A stretch of DNA of 64,000 bases from Pedobacter sp. SL55. GTDB taxonomy: Bacteria; Bacteroidota; Bacteroidia; Sphingobacteriales; Sphingobacteriaceae. The stretch is from contig NZ_CP113059.1 in the NCBI RefSeq assembly GCF_026625705.1, forward strand, positions 1,922,001-1,986,000. Direction: 5' to 3'. Each line of letters starts with the position of its first letter. The first letter of the stretch is position 1. The position numbers were made by a program, and so were the translations under genes. The notes beneath the pieces are model-generated. The model made no database searches, was not told where the DNA came from, and saw only the letters and a program-made list of their open reading frames with translations. Shown here in pieces: positions 45,336 to 54,990 of the stretch.

Positions 45336-46603
45336 ATGAACCGATTTTTATATGGTATCGACTTTGGTACCACCAATTCTGCTTTGGCTATTTACAACGA
45401 AGATTGAAAGAAATTCACAGTACCATCATTATTCCTTCGTTAATTTATTTCTATCATCAACTAAATACTGGCGAAGAAAAAAATTACGTAGTAGGAGAAG
45501 AAGCCATCAGCGCTTACTTGAAAGATGGTATGAGAGGCCGTTTCATCAAATCTATTAAACAAATTCTTTCTCGAAGTAGCTTTACCGAAACCCGCATTCA
45601 TAATAGGAAATATAATGCTTCAGATTTGGTAGCCATTATTTTAAAAGAACTTAAAAGCAGAGCTGATGATATTGTGGGGCAAGATGTGCAAAAAGCGGTA
45701 ATTGGAAGACCTGTTTTCTTCGATGACGATAACGTACAGAAAGATACTTTAGCGCAGAACAGACTAGACAAAGCCGCAACACTTGCTGGTTTTACCGAAG
45801 TTCGTTTTCAGTTTGAACCCATAGGGGCGGCTTTTGCCTACGAGCAAACTTTAGCCAAAAAAGAGCATGTGCTGGTTGGAGATTTAGGTGGCGGTACTAC
45901 CGATTTTACTTATTTGATTTTAGATCCTGCAAAAGTTGGGAGTAAAGACCGTAAAAAAGACATGATGGCTACTGGCGGTATTTACGTGGGAGGCGACAGC
46001 TTCGATTCGGCTTTTATGTGGGAAAGAGGAACACCTTATTTTGGTAAAAACACCACTTACGAAGCCACGCCTGGCAAAGTGCTAACTGTTCCTAAATCTT
46101 TGTTTGCAAACATCTGTTCGTGGGAACAAATGAACTTTTTTAATGGTCAACGCATAAGAAAAGATATTGATGATTACTATTATTTTTCTGGTAAAGACAA
46201 GAAGTTTAAAAACTTGATTACGCTAATCGAAAACAACTTGGGTTACTCGGTATTTCAAGCTATTGAGCAAGCAAAAATTACTTTATCTACTGAGCAACAA
46301 GCACGGTTTGCCTATCATCAAATGGAAATAGAGATTGATGAACAGGTTTCGTTAACAGCGTATGAACAAATTATACAAAAAGATGTAGATAGGATTGCGA
46401 GTTATCTGGAAGAGTTTCTTCAGCAAAATAAGATTGATGTGGCGAATATAGATAGTTTGTTTTTAACTGGCGGTACTTCTATGGTGGCAAGTATTCAAAA
46501 CCTATTTAAAAGTAAATTTCCACATCTTAAATTAAACTCGGGAGATAACTTTAAAAGTGTTGCCAAAGGTTTAGCTTATAGTGGCTATTTATTTGAGGAT
46601 TAG
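45336..46603 (+). pseudogene. Hsp70-family (YegD-like) chaperone, frameshifted as read
   Basis: An actin-fold ATPase of the short Hsp70/YegD type. The gene begins MNRFLYGIDFGTTNSALAIY, the first phosphate-binding loop, then breaks at about 45404 where a T is missing (AACGAAGATTG would read NED then LKEIHSTIIIPS). The rest continues in the other frame with the second phosphate loop VLVGDLGGGTTDF and the adenosine loop LTGGTSMVASI. Restoring one base gives 422 residues, near the YegD length; the Hsp70 substrate-binding domain is absent, as expected for this type. A sequence error is likely. Confidence 0.87.
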
Positions 46604-46700
46604 ATTAATGGTTTTGTGTACTTTACTAAAACTTTTTACTAACAAAAACTATTAGGTAACTGGAAGGAGTATTTCCATCCAATAATCTAATACTAGTAAA

Positions 46701-47012
46701 ATGGAAAATCAAAATAATTCAGAAAACCAGGATATCAAAAGCCAACAAGAAGGTGCTAATGTAGCAATCAAATCTCAGGAAAATGTACTTTCTGGGCTGA
46801 GTGATAAAGAACGGTTACAAGCTGCGGAGGCAGAAAATAAATCGGTTGATAGTGCAGCAGATGATTCGAGAAGTGCTGCAAGTGGAACCTTAATTGGTGG
46901 CTTATCTGAAAAAGAAAGAACAAATGCGGCAGAAGCCGATGGTAAAATAGACCATTTAGAAAGTGGCTTGAGCGATAAAGAACGCCGAGAAGCTGCCGAT
47001 GAGAGTTGGTAA
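46701..47012 (+). CDS. Small acidic protein with three GLSDKER repeats
   Basis: A 103-residue hydrophilic protein with three copies of a repeat: GLSDKERLQAAEAENK (about residues 32-47), GLSEKERTNAAEADGK and GLSDKERREAADES at the C-terminus. No signal peptide or membrane segment is seen, and no family is recognised. Repeats with charged and alanine residues of this kind occur in stress-type proteins. It lies 97 nt after the Hsp70-like gene on the same strand, which may hint at a stress role. Confidence 0.7.
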   Translation: MENQNNSENQDIKSQQEGANVAIKSQENVLSGLSDKERLQAAEAENKSVDSAADDSRSAASGTLIGGLSEKERTNAAEADGKIDHLESGLSDKERREAADESW

Positions 47013-47033
47013 CTGCTGAGTGTTTTGCATCCC

Positions 47034-47142
47034 GTCAGTCTGAGCTTGTCGAATACTATAGCAAATGTTTCTACAAGCTTAACATGGCAAGAGTACAAAA
47101 GGCCTTTTAAGACTTACGAAGTTTTCAAAACTTCGTAAGTCT
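47034..47142. repeat. Degenerate CTGAGCTTGTCGAA pair and a 33-nt palindrome
   Basis: GTCAGTCTGAGCTTGTCGAA (47034-47053) faces a diverged inverted arm ending near 47088. Next to it, AGACTTACGAAGTTTT, one C, and AAAACTTCGTAAGTCT (47110-47142) form a perfect 16-bp palindrome. The palindrome ends 10 nt before the stop codon of the molybdenum oxidoreductase gene and could act as a terminator for either strand. Confidence 0.75.
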
Positions 47143-47152
47143 AACAAAATAT

Positions 47153-49393
47153 TTACCCCAACAATACCTTATCTGGTGTAATTGGTAAATCTCTCAATCG
47201 CTTTCCTGTGGCATTGTAAATGGCATTGGCAATGGCTGCCGCTGTACCAATAATACCTACTTCGCCTAAACCTTTAGAACCTTGCGGATTGATATTCGGA
47301 TCTGGTTTGTTCACAAAAGCAACTTCAATAATTGGCGCATCGGCATTTACCGGAAAGTGATAGCCCGCAAAATCATTACCTACCAAAGTGCCCAAACGTT
47401 CGTCGGTTTGCTGTTCTTCCATTAAGGCCATCCCAATACCGCCCACCGCTGCGCCAGACATTTGGTTGGCTGCCGCCTTTTCGCTGATGATTTTACCACC
47501 ATCGGCTACGGTTACCATTCTTTCTAGTTTTACTTTTCCCGTTTTTCGGTTAACCCTTACTTTGCAAAAATGCGCTGCGGAAGAACAAAACGCATATTTT
47601 TGTCGCTCGGCTCCCGGGCCAGAACTTGCCTCAACTTCTAAAACGTCTAAATTATTTTTTTCCCAAAGTGCAGCATAGCTGATGAACTGATTGTTTGGTG
47701 TTTTCAACGAAATGCCACTATCCGATAGTAAAATATCAGCAGGTGCAGCGTTTTGATAAGCCTCATTTTGTGCCGAGGCATATCCTGCCAGCTTCAATTT
47801 TAATGCACTTACGACAGCCACAACCGCCCCGCCAATAGAAGATAAGCCGTTACTGCCGCCCTGACTAGGTGCAGGTGGGAGGTTAGAATTGCCTAATTCA
47901 ATATTAATTTTGTTTTTAGAAATCCCTGTTTGTTCGTGGGCAATGTTCTGCATCGAAACTCCGGTTCCGGTACCAATGTCGGTCATCGCCGTTTGTACGG
48001 TAATAGCTCCGTCTTTCTGCATTTGTATGCCTGCGCTTGCATTGCCTCTGCCGGCATTCCAAGCGCCTACAGCCATGCCATAGCCAATGCTCCAATCGCC
48101 ATCAATACTTTGCGAGTGCGCTGGTTTCCTATCTTTCCAGCCTATCATTTGGGCACCTTTTTCAATACACTCGTTAATGTAGTTGGTAGACCACGGCATT
48201 CCATTATCTGGATGTTTGTCTAAGGCCAAGTTCTTCATTCTTAAAGCCACAGGGTCTATGTTAAGTTTGTAGCTCAACTCATCAATAGCACTTTCTATGG
48301 CAAAATCTCCGGTACAGTCGCCGGGGCCACGCATCCAAGTTGGTGTAGATAAATTTAGCGGAACTGTGGCTGCTTCGGTTTTCAAGTTCTCGAAATGATA
48401 AATCAGTCGGGTTACACGAGTAATGCCCTCATTAAAATTTTCGTAAACAGATGTTCCATTTTTAGCTTGGTGGTGTATGCCTACAAACTTGCCATCGGCA
48501 TTAGCACCTAATTTGATTTTTTGCCAAGCCGCAGGGCGATAACCCACCGAGTGAAACATCTGTGGACGGGTTAACATCAGTTTTACTGGGCGTTTAACCT
48601 GTTTTGCCGCCATAATGCAAGCCAAGGCATGGGGCCAAACCCGTAAACCAGAGCCAAACCCGCCACCTACAAATTCGCTAATCACTTCAATGTTATCCGT
48701 TGGGATATTAAATAGCTTGGCAAAAGTACGCTGTACGCTATTTACGCCTTGGTTCTTGTCGAAAAGTTTCAGTTTATCATCAGCTTTCCATTCAGCAATG
48801 GTGGCATGCATCTCCATTGGGTTGTGCACCTCGGATTTAATGTTGTATTCGGCCTCAACTACTTGTGTAGCGTTGTTTAAGGCATCTGTATTTCCACGAT
48901 CTTTTCCTGCCGCAGTAAGCTGAACGTTTTTAAGCGCCGCATCAAAATCTACGTGAGCTTCGGTTTTTTCATAGCTTGCCGTTACTAAAGATGCCGCATA
49001 AGTAGCGTCTTCTAAGGTTTCTGCAACTATCATGGCAATTGGCTGGCCTTTAAAATAGATTTTGTCGGTATGAAAAATGGCAAAACCTAATCTAGCTTCT
49101 TTAATTTTTGCTTCGTCGGCTAAACCTGGTACAAAGGGCTTATTTAAGTGTGTAATTATCTCTAGCACGCCACTTACTTGCTTGGCATTGTCTATGTTAA
49201 TACTTTTAATAGTGCCAGCGGCTACAGTGCTACCTACTAACACGGCATGGCAAAGTCCGTTGACTTGATATTCTGCAGCGTATTTGCCAGCGCCAGTTAC
49301 TTTGGCTACGCCTTCTACACGTCTATCGGTTGTTGCCATTAAATCAAAAGGTTCATCAAAAAATCCCATGTTTTTTTGTTTATTGTTTTTCAC
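47153..49393 (-). CDS. Molybdenum-binding large subunit of a xanthine dehydrogenase-family oxidoreductase (PaoC-like)
   Basis: A 746-residue molybdopterin-cytosine-dinucleotide subunit. Features are the N-terminal domain (DRRVEGVAKVTGAGKYAAEY), the cofactor-binding GGGFGSG and the catalytic Glu of GLGEVGIIG near the C-terminus. It would hydroxylate or oxidise an aldehyde or heterocycle. It is the third gene of a three-subunit operon in the order Fe-S, FAD, Mo. The gene set resembles E. coli PaoABC, an aldehyde oxidase, but substrate is uncertain. No molybdenum cofactor maturation gene is nearby. Confidence 0.9.
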   Translation of the reverse strand: MKNNKQKNMGFFDEPFDLMATTDRRVEGVAKVTGAGKYAAEYQVNGLCHAVLVGSTVAAGTIKSINIDNAKQVSGVLEIITHLNKPFVPGLADEAKIKEARLGFAIFHTDKIYFKGQPIAMIVAETLEDATYAASLVTASYEKTEAHVDFDAALKNVQLTAAGKDRGNTDALNNATQVVEAEYNIKSEVHNPMEMHATIAEWKADDKLKLFDKNQGVNSVQRTFAKLFNIPTDNIEVISEFVGGGFGSGLRVWPHALACIMAAKQVKRPVKLMLTRPQMFHSVGYRPAAWQKIKLGANADGKFVGIHHQAKNGTSVYENFNEGITRVTRLIYHFENLKTEAATVPLNLSTPTWMRGPGDCTGDFAIESAIDELSYKLNIDPVALRMKNLALDKHPDNGMPWSTNYINECIEKGAQMIGWKDRKPAHSQSIDGDWSIGYGMAVGAWNAGRGNASAGIQMQKDGAITVQTAMTDIGTGTGVSMQNIAHEQTGISKNKINIELGNSNLPPAPSQGGSNGLSSIGGAVVAVVSALKLKLAGYASAQNEAYQNAAPADILLSDSGISLKTPNNQFISYAALWEKNNLDVLEVEASSGPGAERQKYAFCSSAAHFCKVRVNRKTGKVKLERMVTVADGGKIISEKAAANQMSGAAVGGIGMALMEEQQTDERLGTLVGNDFAGYHFPVNADAPIIEVAFVNKPDPNINPQGSKGLGEVGIIGTAAAIANAIYNATGKRLRDLPITPDKVLLG

Positions 49394-49414
49394 TTCTCGA
49401 TTATCGAAGAACGA

Positions 49415-50392
49415 TTAACGATCCAAGCATTGTTGTAAAGCAGTTTCAATAGCCCCTTTTAACATCGGGATTTTAAAACCATTATGTGCCAAAGGTTTCA
49501 AGCCTTTAATGGCGATATTTGCAGCAGCTTCGAAAGTTGCTGCATTGGCCGTTTTGCCTTTTAAATATTGCTCTGCTTGGAGCCAGCGCCAAGGTTTGTG
49601 CGCTACACCGCCAGAGGCCAATCTAGCTTCTATAATTTTATCGCCATTTAAATGCAAGGCCGCAGCTACCGAAATTAGTGCAAAAGCATAACTTTCTCTA
49701 TCTCTAAGTTTAACATAAGCGCAGTTTTTAGCAAAGGGATTATCTGTAATTTCGATAGCTTGGATTAGTGCATTTGCAGGTAAATTATTGTCGCGTTCTG
49801 GCGTTGTGTCTGGTAGCCTATGAAAATCTGTAAATGCAATGGTCTGTGTTTTTCCAGCCTTATCGAGCATTTTTACGTTGGCATCTAAAGCGGCCAGTGC
49901 TACACACAAATCTGAAGGATGAACGGCTACGCATTGTTCGCTGTAACCAGCAAGGGCACTCATTCTGTTTTCGCCATTGATAGCGCTACAGCCCGAACCA
50001 GGTTGGCGTTTATTGCACGGCGTAGTTACATCATAAAAATAGGGGCAACGGGTGCGCTGTAACAAATTGCCGCCAGCACTGGCCATGTTGCGTATTTGTG
50101 GCGAAGCACCCGCTAAAATTGCTTTGGCTACCAACGGAGCTTTTGTTAAAATGCTTGGATCATTTGCGGTAGCGCTATTTCGCATCATTGCACCAATGCT
50201 AATGCCTTTTGCTGTATTTTCTACTTTATTGGGCAAAGCCGATGAAATATCTACCAAGCTTTCTGGATTGGCAATATGTTTTTTCATCAAGTCTACCAAG
50301 TTAGTACCACCAGCAATGAACTGTGTGGTACTGTTTTTCTTTGCTAAAGCCTGATTAGCCGCAGTAGATTTTGAAAATAGAAATGGTCTCAT
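49415..50392 (-). CDS. FAD-binding subunit with an extra Fe-S cluster (PaoB-like)
   Basis: A 325-residue FAD subunit of a xanthine dehydrogenase-family enzyme. FIAGGTNLVDLMKKHI (residues 25-40) and SAGGNLLQRTRC are FAD-binding features. Four cysteines (Cys116, Cys126, Cys135 and Cys154; RTRCPYF, PCNKRQPGSGC, EQCVAVHP) form the 4Fe-4S site that distinguishes PaoB from ordinary xanthine dehydrogenase FAD subunits. It overlaps the Fe-S subunit gene by 4 nt. Confidence 0.9.
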   Translation of the reverse strand: MRPFLFSKSTAANQALAKKNSTTQFIAGGTNLVDLMKKHIANPESLVDISSALPNKVENTAKGISIGAMMRNSATANDPSILTKAPLVAKAILAGASPQIRNMASAGGNLLQRTRCPYFYDVTTPCNKRQPGSGCSAINGENRMSALAGYSEQCVAVHPSDLCVALAALDANVKMLDKAGKTQTIAFTDFHRLPDTTPERDNNLPANALIQAIEITDNPFAKNCAYVKLRDRESYAFALISVAAALHLNGDKIIEARLASGGVAHKPWRWLQAEQYLKGKTANAATFEAAANIAIKGLKPLAHNGFKIPMLKGAIETALQQCLDR

Positions 50393-50982
50393 TGTGCAGC
50401 AACTTTTTGGATAGATTCTACAATTCCGTTATAAGCACCACAACGGCAGAGGTTGCCGCTCATAAACTCCTTAATTTCAGCAACAGATTTGGTATGGCCT
50501 TCGTTTACACAAGCCACCGCCGACATGATTTGCCCCGGGGTACAATAACCACATTGGAAACCATCGCACTCGATAAAAGCTTCTTGCATTGGATGAAGTT
50601 GGTTACCATTGGCCAAACCTTCTATGGTGGTTACCTCTTTGCCCGGTAAAGTGGCCGCCAAGGTAAGACAGCTGAGTACCCGCTGCCCATCTACATGAAC
50701 GGTACAGGCACCGCATTGCCCATGGTCGCAACCTTTTTTGGCTCCGGTTAAGTTCAAATCTTCGCGTAGCAAATCTAACAACGTAGTTCGTGTATCCGCC
50801 TTTATAGCGTAACTTTTTTTATTGATAGAAACCTTTAACGGAATTTGCTCTTTTGGTGGTACGATAAAGTTTTTGACCTCTTCGTAAAATGCTTTTACTC
50901 CTTTAGGGATAAAAGCCAACGCACCAAGTGCCGACGAGGTTTTAAGGAAAAACCTGCGAGAAAAATTGTACTCCTGCTTCAT
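50389..50982 (-). CDS. 2Fe-2S subunit with a Tat signal (PaoA-like)
   Basis: A 197-residue subunit with two [2Fe-2S] sites. Cys85, Cys90, Cys93 and Cys105 form the plant-ferredoxin-type cluster (GCDHGQCGAC), and Cys144, Cys147, Cys179 and Cys181 the second. The N-terminus SRRFFLKTSSALGALAF has twin arginines (Arg9, Arg10), so the assembled enzyme is probably exported folded to the periplasm through Tat. First gene of the operon. Confidence 0.92.
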   Translation of the reverse strand: MKQEYNFSRRFFLKTSSALGALAFIPKGVKAFYEEVKNFIVPPKEQIPLKVSINKKSYAIKADTRTTLLDLLREDLNLTGAKKGCDHGQCGACTVHVDGQRVLSCLTLAATLPGKEVTTIEGLANGNQLHPMQEAFIECDGFQCGYCTPGQIMSAVACVNEGHTKSVAEIKEFMSGNLCRCGAYNGIVESIQKVAAQ

Positions 50983-51136
50983 AAAGGATGTTTATCGCTT
51001 AAGACAACGGATTTATTAAATGAAATTGTTTTGTTTGTTGGAGATATGCGTTGCGCAATCCCTAAATAAAAGTAAGAAAAATAAGTTGGGATTTGATAAT
51101 CGCTCAAATTTGATACAGTAGTTTCGTTCATCATCG

Positions 51137-51295
51137 CGTCATTCCCGCGTAGGCGGGAATCTTAAAGGTAGTATTACAATAGCAATAGAATGATTATAAT
51201 AAGTCTTCGACAAGCTCAGACTGACAAAGTGCAGAGAAGTAGCCACAGGTGCACGGATAATTTAAATCATATTATTTTATCTGTGCATCTGTGGC
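51137..51295. repeat. Three repeat units in the gap upstream of the PaoA-like gene
   Basis: CGTCATTCCCGCGTAGGCGG (51137-51161), a CTTCGACAAGCTCAGACTGA unit (51203-51225), and an inverted pair at 51242-51295 with arms GCCACAGGTGCACGGATAA and its inverse TTATCTGTGCATCTGTGGC (two mismatches) fill most of the 319-nt gap. The last arm ends 7 nt before the stop codon of the dehydrogenase gene. Confidence 0.85.
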
Positions 51296-51301
51296 AAGTT
51301 T

Positions 51302-52363
51302 TTAACTGTTTTTTAACGATGCCATATCAATTACGAAACGATAACGTACATCGCTTTTTAGCATACGCTCGTAAGCTTGGTTAATTTCCTGCATTTTAAT
51401 GATTTCTATTTCAGAAACGATACCCTTTTCTCCGCAGAAATCTAACATTTCTTGAGTTTCGGCAATGCCACCAATTACCGACCCAGCTACCGATTTACGA
51501 CCCAAAATCATTGGTACGGTGTTTAACATATCTTCTAATCCGCCTAAATAGCCTACTAAAACCAAAGTTCCGTTAATGTTTAAAGTAGCTATGTAAGGAT
51601 TTAGATCGTGCACATAAGGAACAGTATCGATAATCAAATCGAAGTGCCCACTTACCGCTCTCATTTGCGCTTTGTCTGTAGAAATTACTACCGTATCTGC
51701 ACCCAATGCTTTGGCATCTTCAGTTTTATCTGGTGTTCTAGAAAACAAGGTAACATTTGCTCCTAAACCTTTTGCTAATTTAATGGCCATGTGACCTAAA
51801 CCACCTAAGCCTATCACGGCAACTTTGCTGCCTTCTTTCACATTCCAGTGCTTTAATGGTGACCACGTGGTAATGCCAGCACATAATAATGGAGCTACCG
51901 CAGCTAAATCTAGGTTGGCAGGTACAGCCAGCACAAAATCTTCCTTAACTATTACTTTTTCTGAATAGCCACCAAAGGTTTGCCCGCCCAAGTGCAAATC
52001 TTTACCATTATAAGTGCCAATAAAACCGTTTAAGCAATATTGTTCCAAATCTTGTTGGCAGCTGCTACAGGTTTTGCAGGAGTCTACAATACAGCCAACG
52101 CCTGCTAAATCGCCTACTTTAAATTTGCTTACTTCGCTACCCACTGCGGTAATTTTACCTACAATTTCGTGTCCGGGTACTGCTGGGTAAATAGAACCAC
52201 CCCAGTCGTTGCGGGCGGTATGTAAATCCGAATGGCAAACGCCACAGTACAAAATCTCAATTTCTACATCGTTTGGCTGTACTGCTCTACGGTTAATGCT
52301 CAGAGGAGCTAAATCTGCTTCGGGTGCCGTAGTACCAAAAGCTTTAACACTTGTTGTTTGCAT
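51302..52363 (-). CDS. Zinc-dependent NAD(P) alcohol dehydrogenase (YahK-like)
   Basis: Medium-chain dehydrogenase. The catalytic zinc ligands are in YCGVCHSDLH and VPGHEIVG; the structural zinc site is CKTCSSCQQDLEQYC; the nucleotide-binding turn is GLGGLGHMAIKLAKGLG. YahK-type enzymes reduce aromatic and aliphatic aldehydes with NADPH. A start at 52363 (MQTTSVKAFG) fits the family; the in-frame ATG at 52390 adds nine residues that are not expected. It stands between the PaoABC-like operon and the mannan locus without evident coupling. Confidence 0.92.
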   Translation of the reverse strand: MQTTSVKAFGTTAPEADLAPLSINRRAVQPNDVEIEILYCGVCHSDLHTARNDWGGSIYPAVPGHEIVGKITAVGSEVSKFKVGDLAGVGCIVDSCKTCSSCQQDLEQYCLNGFIGTYNGKDLHLGGQTFGGYSEKVIVKEDFVLAVPANLDLAAVAPLLCAGITTWSPLKHWNVKEGSKVAVIGLGGLGHMAIKLAKGLGANVTLFSRTPDKTEDAKALGADTVVISTDKAQMRAVSGHFDLIIDTVPYVHDLNPYIATLNINGTLVLVGYLGGLEDMLNTVPMILGRKSVAGSVIGGIAETQEMLDFCGEKGIVSEIEIIKMQEINQAYERMLKSDVRYRFVIDMASLKNS

Positions 52364-52565
52364 AATTATTATTTTTGTTTTGTAGTACAAATAACGAATA
52401 ATTACTACCTGTTGATTGCAAAATTCAAGTCATTTTTTCATGGTAAGTAATGAGGCTTTTAAATTATATGAGAAAAATTGAGCGATATTTTTCTAATCAC
52501 GGCAGGTGTAAAAATTGAGGAAAAAGACTGTTTAAAGTAAAATTTGTTATGCTATGTACGTTGTA

Positions 52566-53762
52566 TTAAGAAGCTATTTTGTTAATTCTCTTAATAATTT
52601 CAATACAAGCTCTGCCGTTGTGATAAGGACATTTCCAAAAGCCAGCTTTGTCTTCGTTTTTCATTATAGAATGATCTTCGTGTAAACCCCAAAACCATTC
52701 GCCATTTTTGTTGTCTTTTAAATGGTTTTTAATGAAATTCCAAACTTTAAATGTAGCGTTTAAATAATTTTCGTTACCCGATATTTGCCAAGCATTAAAA
52801 AAACCTACCATAGCCTCTGCTTGTGGCCACCAATGAAATTCGTTAATCCAATGTTGGTTAATTGGATTAAATTCGTAGACTAAGCCACCGTTTTTGTGTA
52901 GACCTTGTGAAGCCGCATCGGCCATTTTTAAAGCTAATATTTTAAAGTCCTGGATTTCTTCTTTATCATTAATTATTTCTGCAGCTTCTAGTAAAAGCCA
53001 AACAGCCTCTATATCGTGTCCAAAAGAAACCAAGTTAGATTTTACTTCCCAATCCATATTAAAAAACAATTGTAAATGCCCAGTTTCTGTATGAATGATA
53101 TGATTTTTAAAGTTTGTTAAGAGTTTTTGTATGGCAATTTTTAATTGATTGTTAGGCCAAACCAGATACAGATTTGCATAAGCTTCGATGATGTGCAGAT
53201 GCGTATTCATCGATTTTTTATCATTTTGATCTTTTTCGCTCAATCGCAAATTGTCTGTTGCCTGCCAATTTTGTGCGTGCGCCTCTATATAGCCACTGTT
53301 TACTTTATCGAAGCTGTGTTCTTCTATTAATTGATAAGTGCTTTTTGCTAAATCTAATTCGGCTTTGCTATTGTTTATTTTGTAATATTCGGCTAGTGCA
53401 TAAATGGCAAAAGCTTGCCCGTAAACTTGCTTTTTGGTGTCTAGAGGTAGCCCTTCTGGTGTAAGCGACCAATAAAAACCTCCGTTTTTTCTATCCTGAA
53501 AAAAATCTACTAAATAGTTGTAAGCTCTATCCGCAATTTCTAGGTATGTTGGTTTTGGTTTTAATAAGTAGGCTGATGAAAAAGTGTACAATATACGGGC
53601 ATTGAGCACCAATCCCTTTGGAGAATTTATGGCCTGGTTTGCGTTGTTAATTTGGCCATAAAAACCCCCAAGCTGGTGGTCTAAGGTGTGAGTAGACCAC
53701 CAACTGAGCAAATCTTGTAATTCTGCTTCTAAGGCTGGTTTAAAATTTTTTAGTGCCTGCAT
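52566..53762 (-). CDS. AGE-family epimerase (cellobiose/mannobiose 2-epimerase)
   Basis: A 398-residue (alpha/alpha)6 barrel enzyme of the N-acylglucosamine 2-epimerase superfamily. The conserved residues are in LVSFGHDIEAVWLLLEA and NEFHWWPQAEAMVGFFNAW, and the C-terminal KCPYHNGRACIEI. With a GH130 and a mannanase gene next to it, it should convert beta-1,4-mannobiose to mannosyl-glucose. It starts immediately after the GH130 stop codon (no gap). Confidence 0.9.
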   Translation of the reverse strand: MQALKNFKPALEAELQDLLSWWSTHTLDHQLGGFYGQINNANQAINSPKGLVLNARILYTFSSAYLLKPKPTYLEIADRAYNYLVDFFQDRKNGGFYWSLTPEGLPLDTKKQVYGQAFAIYALAEYYKINNSKAELDLAKSTYQLIEEHSFDKVNSGYIEAHAQNWQATDNLRLSEKDQNDKKSMNTHLHIIEAYANLYLVWPNNQLKIAIQKLLTNFKNHIIHTETGHLQLFFNMDWEVKSNLVSFGHDIEAVWLLLEAAEIINDKEEIQDFKILALKMADAASQGLHKNGGLVYEFNPINQHWINEFHWWPQAEAMVGFFNAWQISGNENYLNATFKVWNFIKNHLKDNKNGEWFWGLHEDHSIMKNEDKAGFWKCPYHNGRACIEIIKRINKIAS

Positions 53763-54986
53763 TCAGGGGCGTGCTACTTGTCCGTTCAAATGTAAGGTGT
53801 TCTCAGTTTTTTTGGCCAAGCTTTTATTGGCATCAATAATATTAATGATGGTTTGCACCGTAGCGGCAGAGCGTAGCCCATCTTCGGGGTTGTTGGCTAC
53901 GTAATCTAATAATTGTTCAATTGTACTTGTAGCTACATGTATGCGGGTGTCTGATGAAGCATAGTAAATATACACTTTGCCATCTTCATCTGCAATCCAT
54001 CCGTTGCAAAACACTACGTTAGAAACGTCGCCAATTCGCTCATCTTCCTCTGGCGCAATAAGATATCCGGCAGGTTTATGAATTACTTTGGTTAAATCGT
54101 GCAAATCGGTCATGAACATATAGAGTACGTAGCGCAAGCCAGCGGCGGTATTTCTAACGCCATGCGCCAAGTGCAACCATCCTTTTTCGGTTTTGATTGG
54201 GGCCGGCCCTTGTCCGTTTTTTGCTTCGTAAACAGTATGGTAAACTTTTTTATCGATAACAATTTCTTCGTCAACCAAGGCATTTTCAATAGCTTTAGAT
54301 AAGCCGAAGCCAATGCCTCCACCTTTACCTGCTTCTATAAAACTATCTTGCGGGCGGGTGTAAAAAGCATAGCAGCCCGCTACAAATTCTGGATGTAATA
54401 CTACGTTTCGCTGTTGTGGCGAGTTGGTTTTAAGGTCGGCCAAGCGTTCCCAGTTCTTTAAATCTTTGGTGCGGGCAATACCACATTGAGCAATAGCAGC
54501 AGATTGATCGCCTTCGCTAGCGCTTAGATCTCTTCTTTCGGTGCAAAAAAGGCCATAAACCCAACCGTCTTCATGTGCTACCAATCTGATATCGTAAATA
54601 TTAGTGTCTGGGTTTTCTGTTTCGGGCATTTCAATAGGGTAGTCCCAAAATTTGAAATTATCTATGCCATTGGGGCTTTCGGCAATGGCAAAAAACGATT
54701 TTCTGTCTATGCCTTCGACTCTTGCCATCAAAATATATTTTCCATTCCATTTTATTGCGCCTGGGTTTAACACCGCGTTGATGCCAAAGCGTTCTATCAA
54801 AAACGGATTGGTAGCCTCGTTGAGGTCGTATTTCCAATTGAAAGGAATATGCTTGGCTGTAAGCACGGGGTTTTGATAACGTTGATAAACGCCATTATTA
54901 AAATTAATTGGTGTGTTTTGTTTTTCTAGCAATTGAGTTTGCGCTGTAGCCATTTGCAAGATGCGCTCTTTGAAATTCGTGTTCAT
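53763..54986 (-). CDS. GH130 beta-1,4-mannosylglucose phosphorylase
   Basis: A 407-residue five-bladed propeller enzyme that phosphorolyses Man-beta-1,4-Glc to Man-1-P and glucose. The GH130_1 blocks [33 protein letters not shown] and [13 protein letters not shown] (proton-donor Asp132) are present. Cytosolic, no signal peptide. It follows the symporter gene by 4 nt and precedes the epimerase gene without a gap, so the three form a tight import and catabolism unit. Confidence 0.92.
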   Translation of the reverse strand: MNTNFKERILQMATAQTQLLEKQNTPINFNNGVYQRYQNPVLTAKHIPFNWKYDLNEATNPFLIERFGINAVLNPGAIKWNGKYILMARVEGIDRKSFFAIAESPNGIDNFKFWDYPIEMPETENPDTNIYDIRLVAHEDGWVYGLFCTERRDLSASEGDQSAAIAQCGIARTKDLKNWERLADLKTNSPQQRNVVLHPEFVAGCYAFYTRPQDSFIEAGKGGGIGFGLSKAIENALVDEEIVIDKKVYHTVYEAKNGQGPAPIKTEKGWLHLAHGVRNTAAGLRYVLYMFMTDLHDLTKVIHKPAGYLIAPEEDERIGDVSNVVFCNGWIADEDGKVYIYYASSDTRIHVATSTIEQLLDYVANNPEDGLRSAATVQTIINIIDANKSLAKKTENTLHLNGQVARP

Positions 54987-54990
54987 AATC

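Noticed and set aside
45212..45410. A start of the Hsp70-like gene at 45212
   Set aside because: The roughly 60 residues encoded before LKEIHSTI have no Hsp70 motif, while the other frame from 45336 has a perfect phosphate-binding loop. The upstream frame is an artefact of the missing base.
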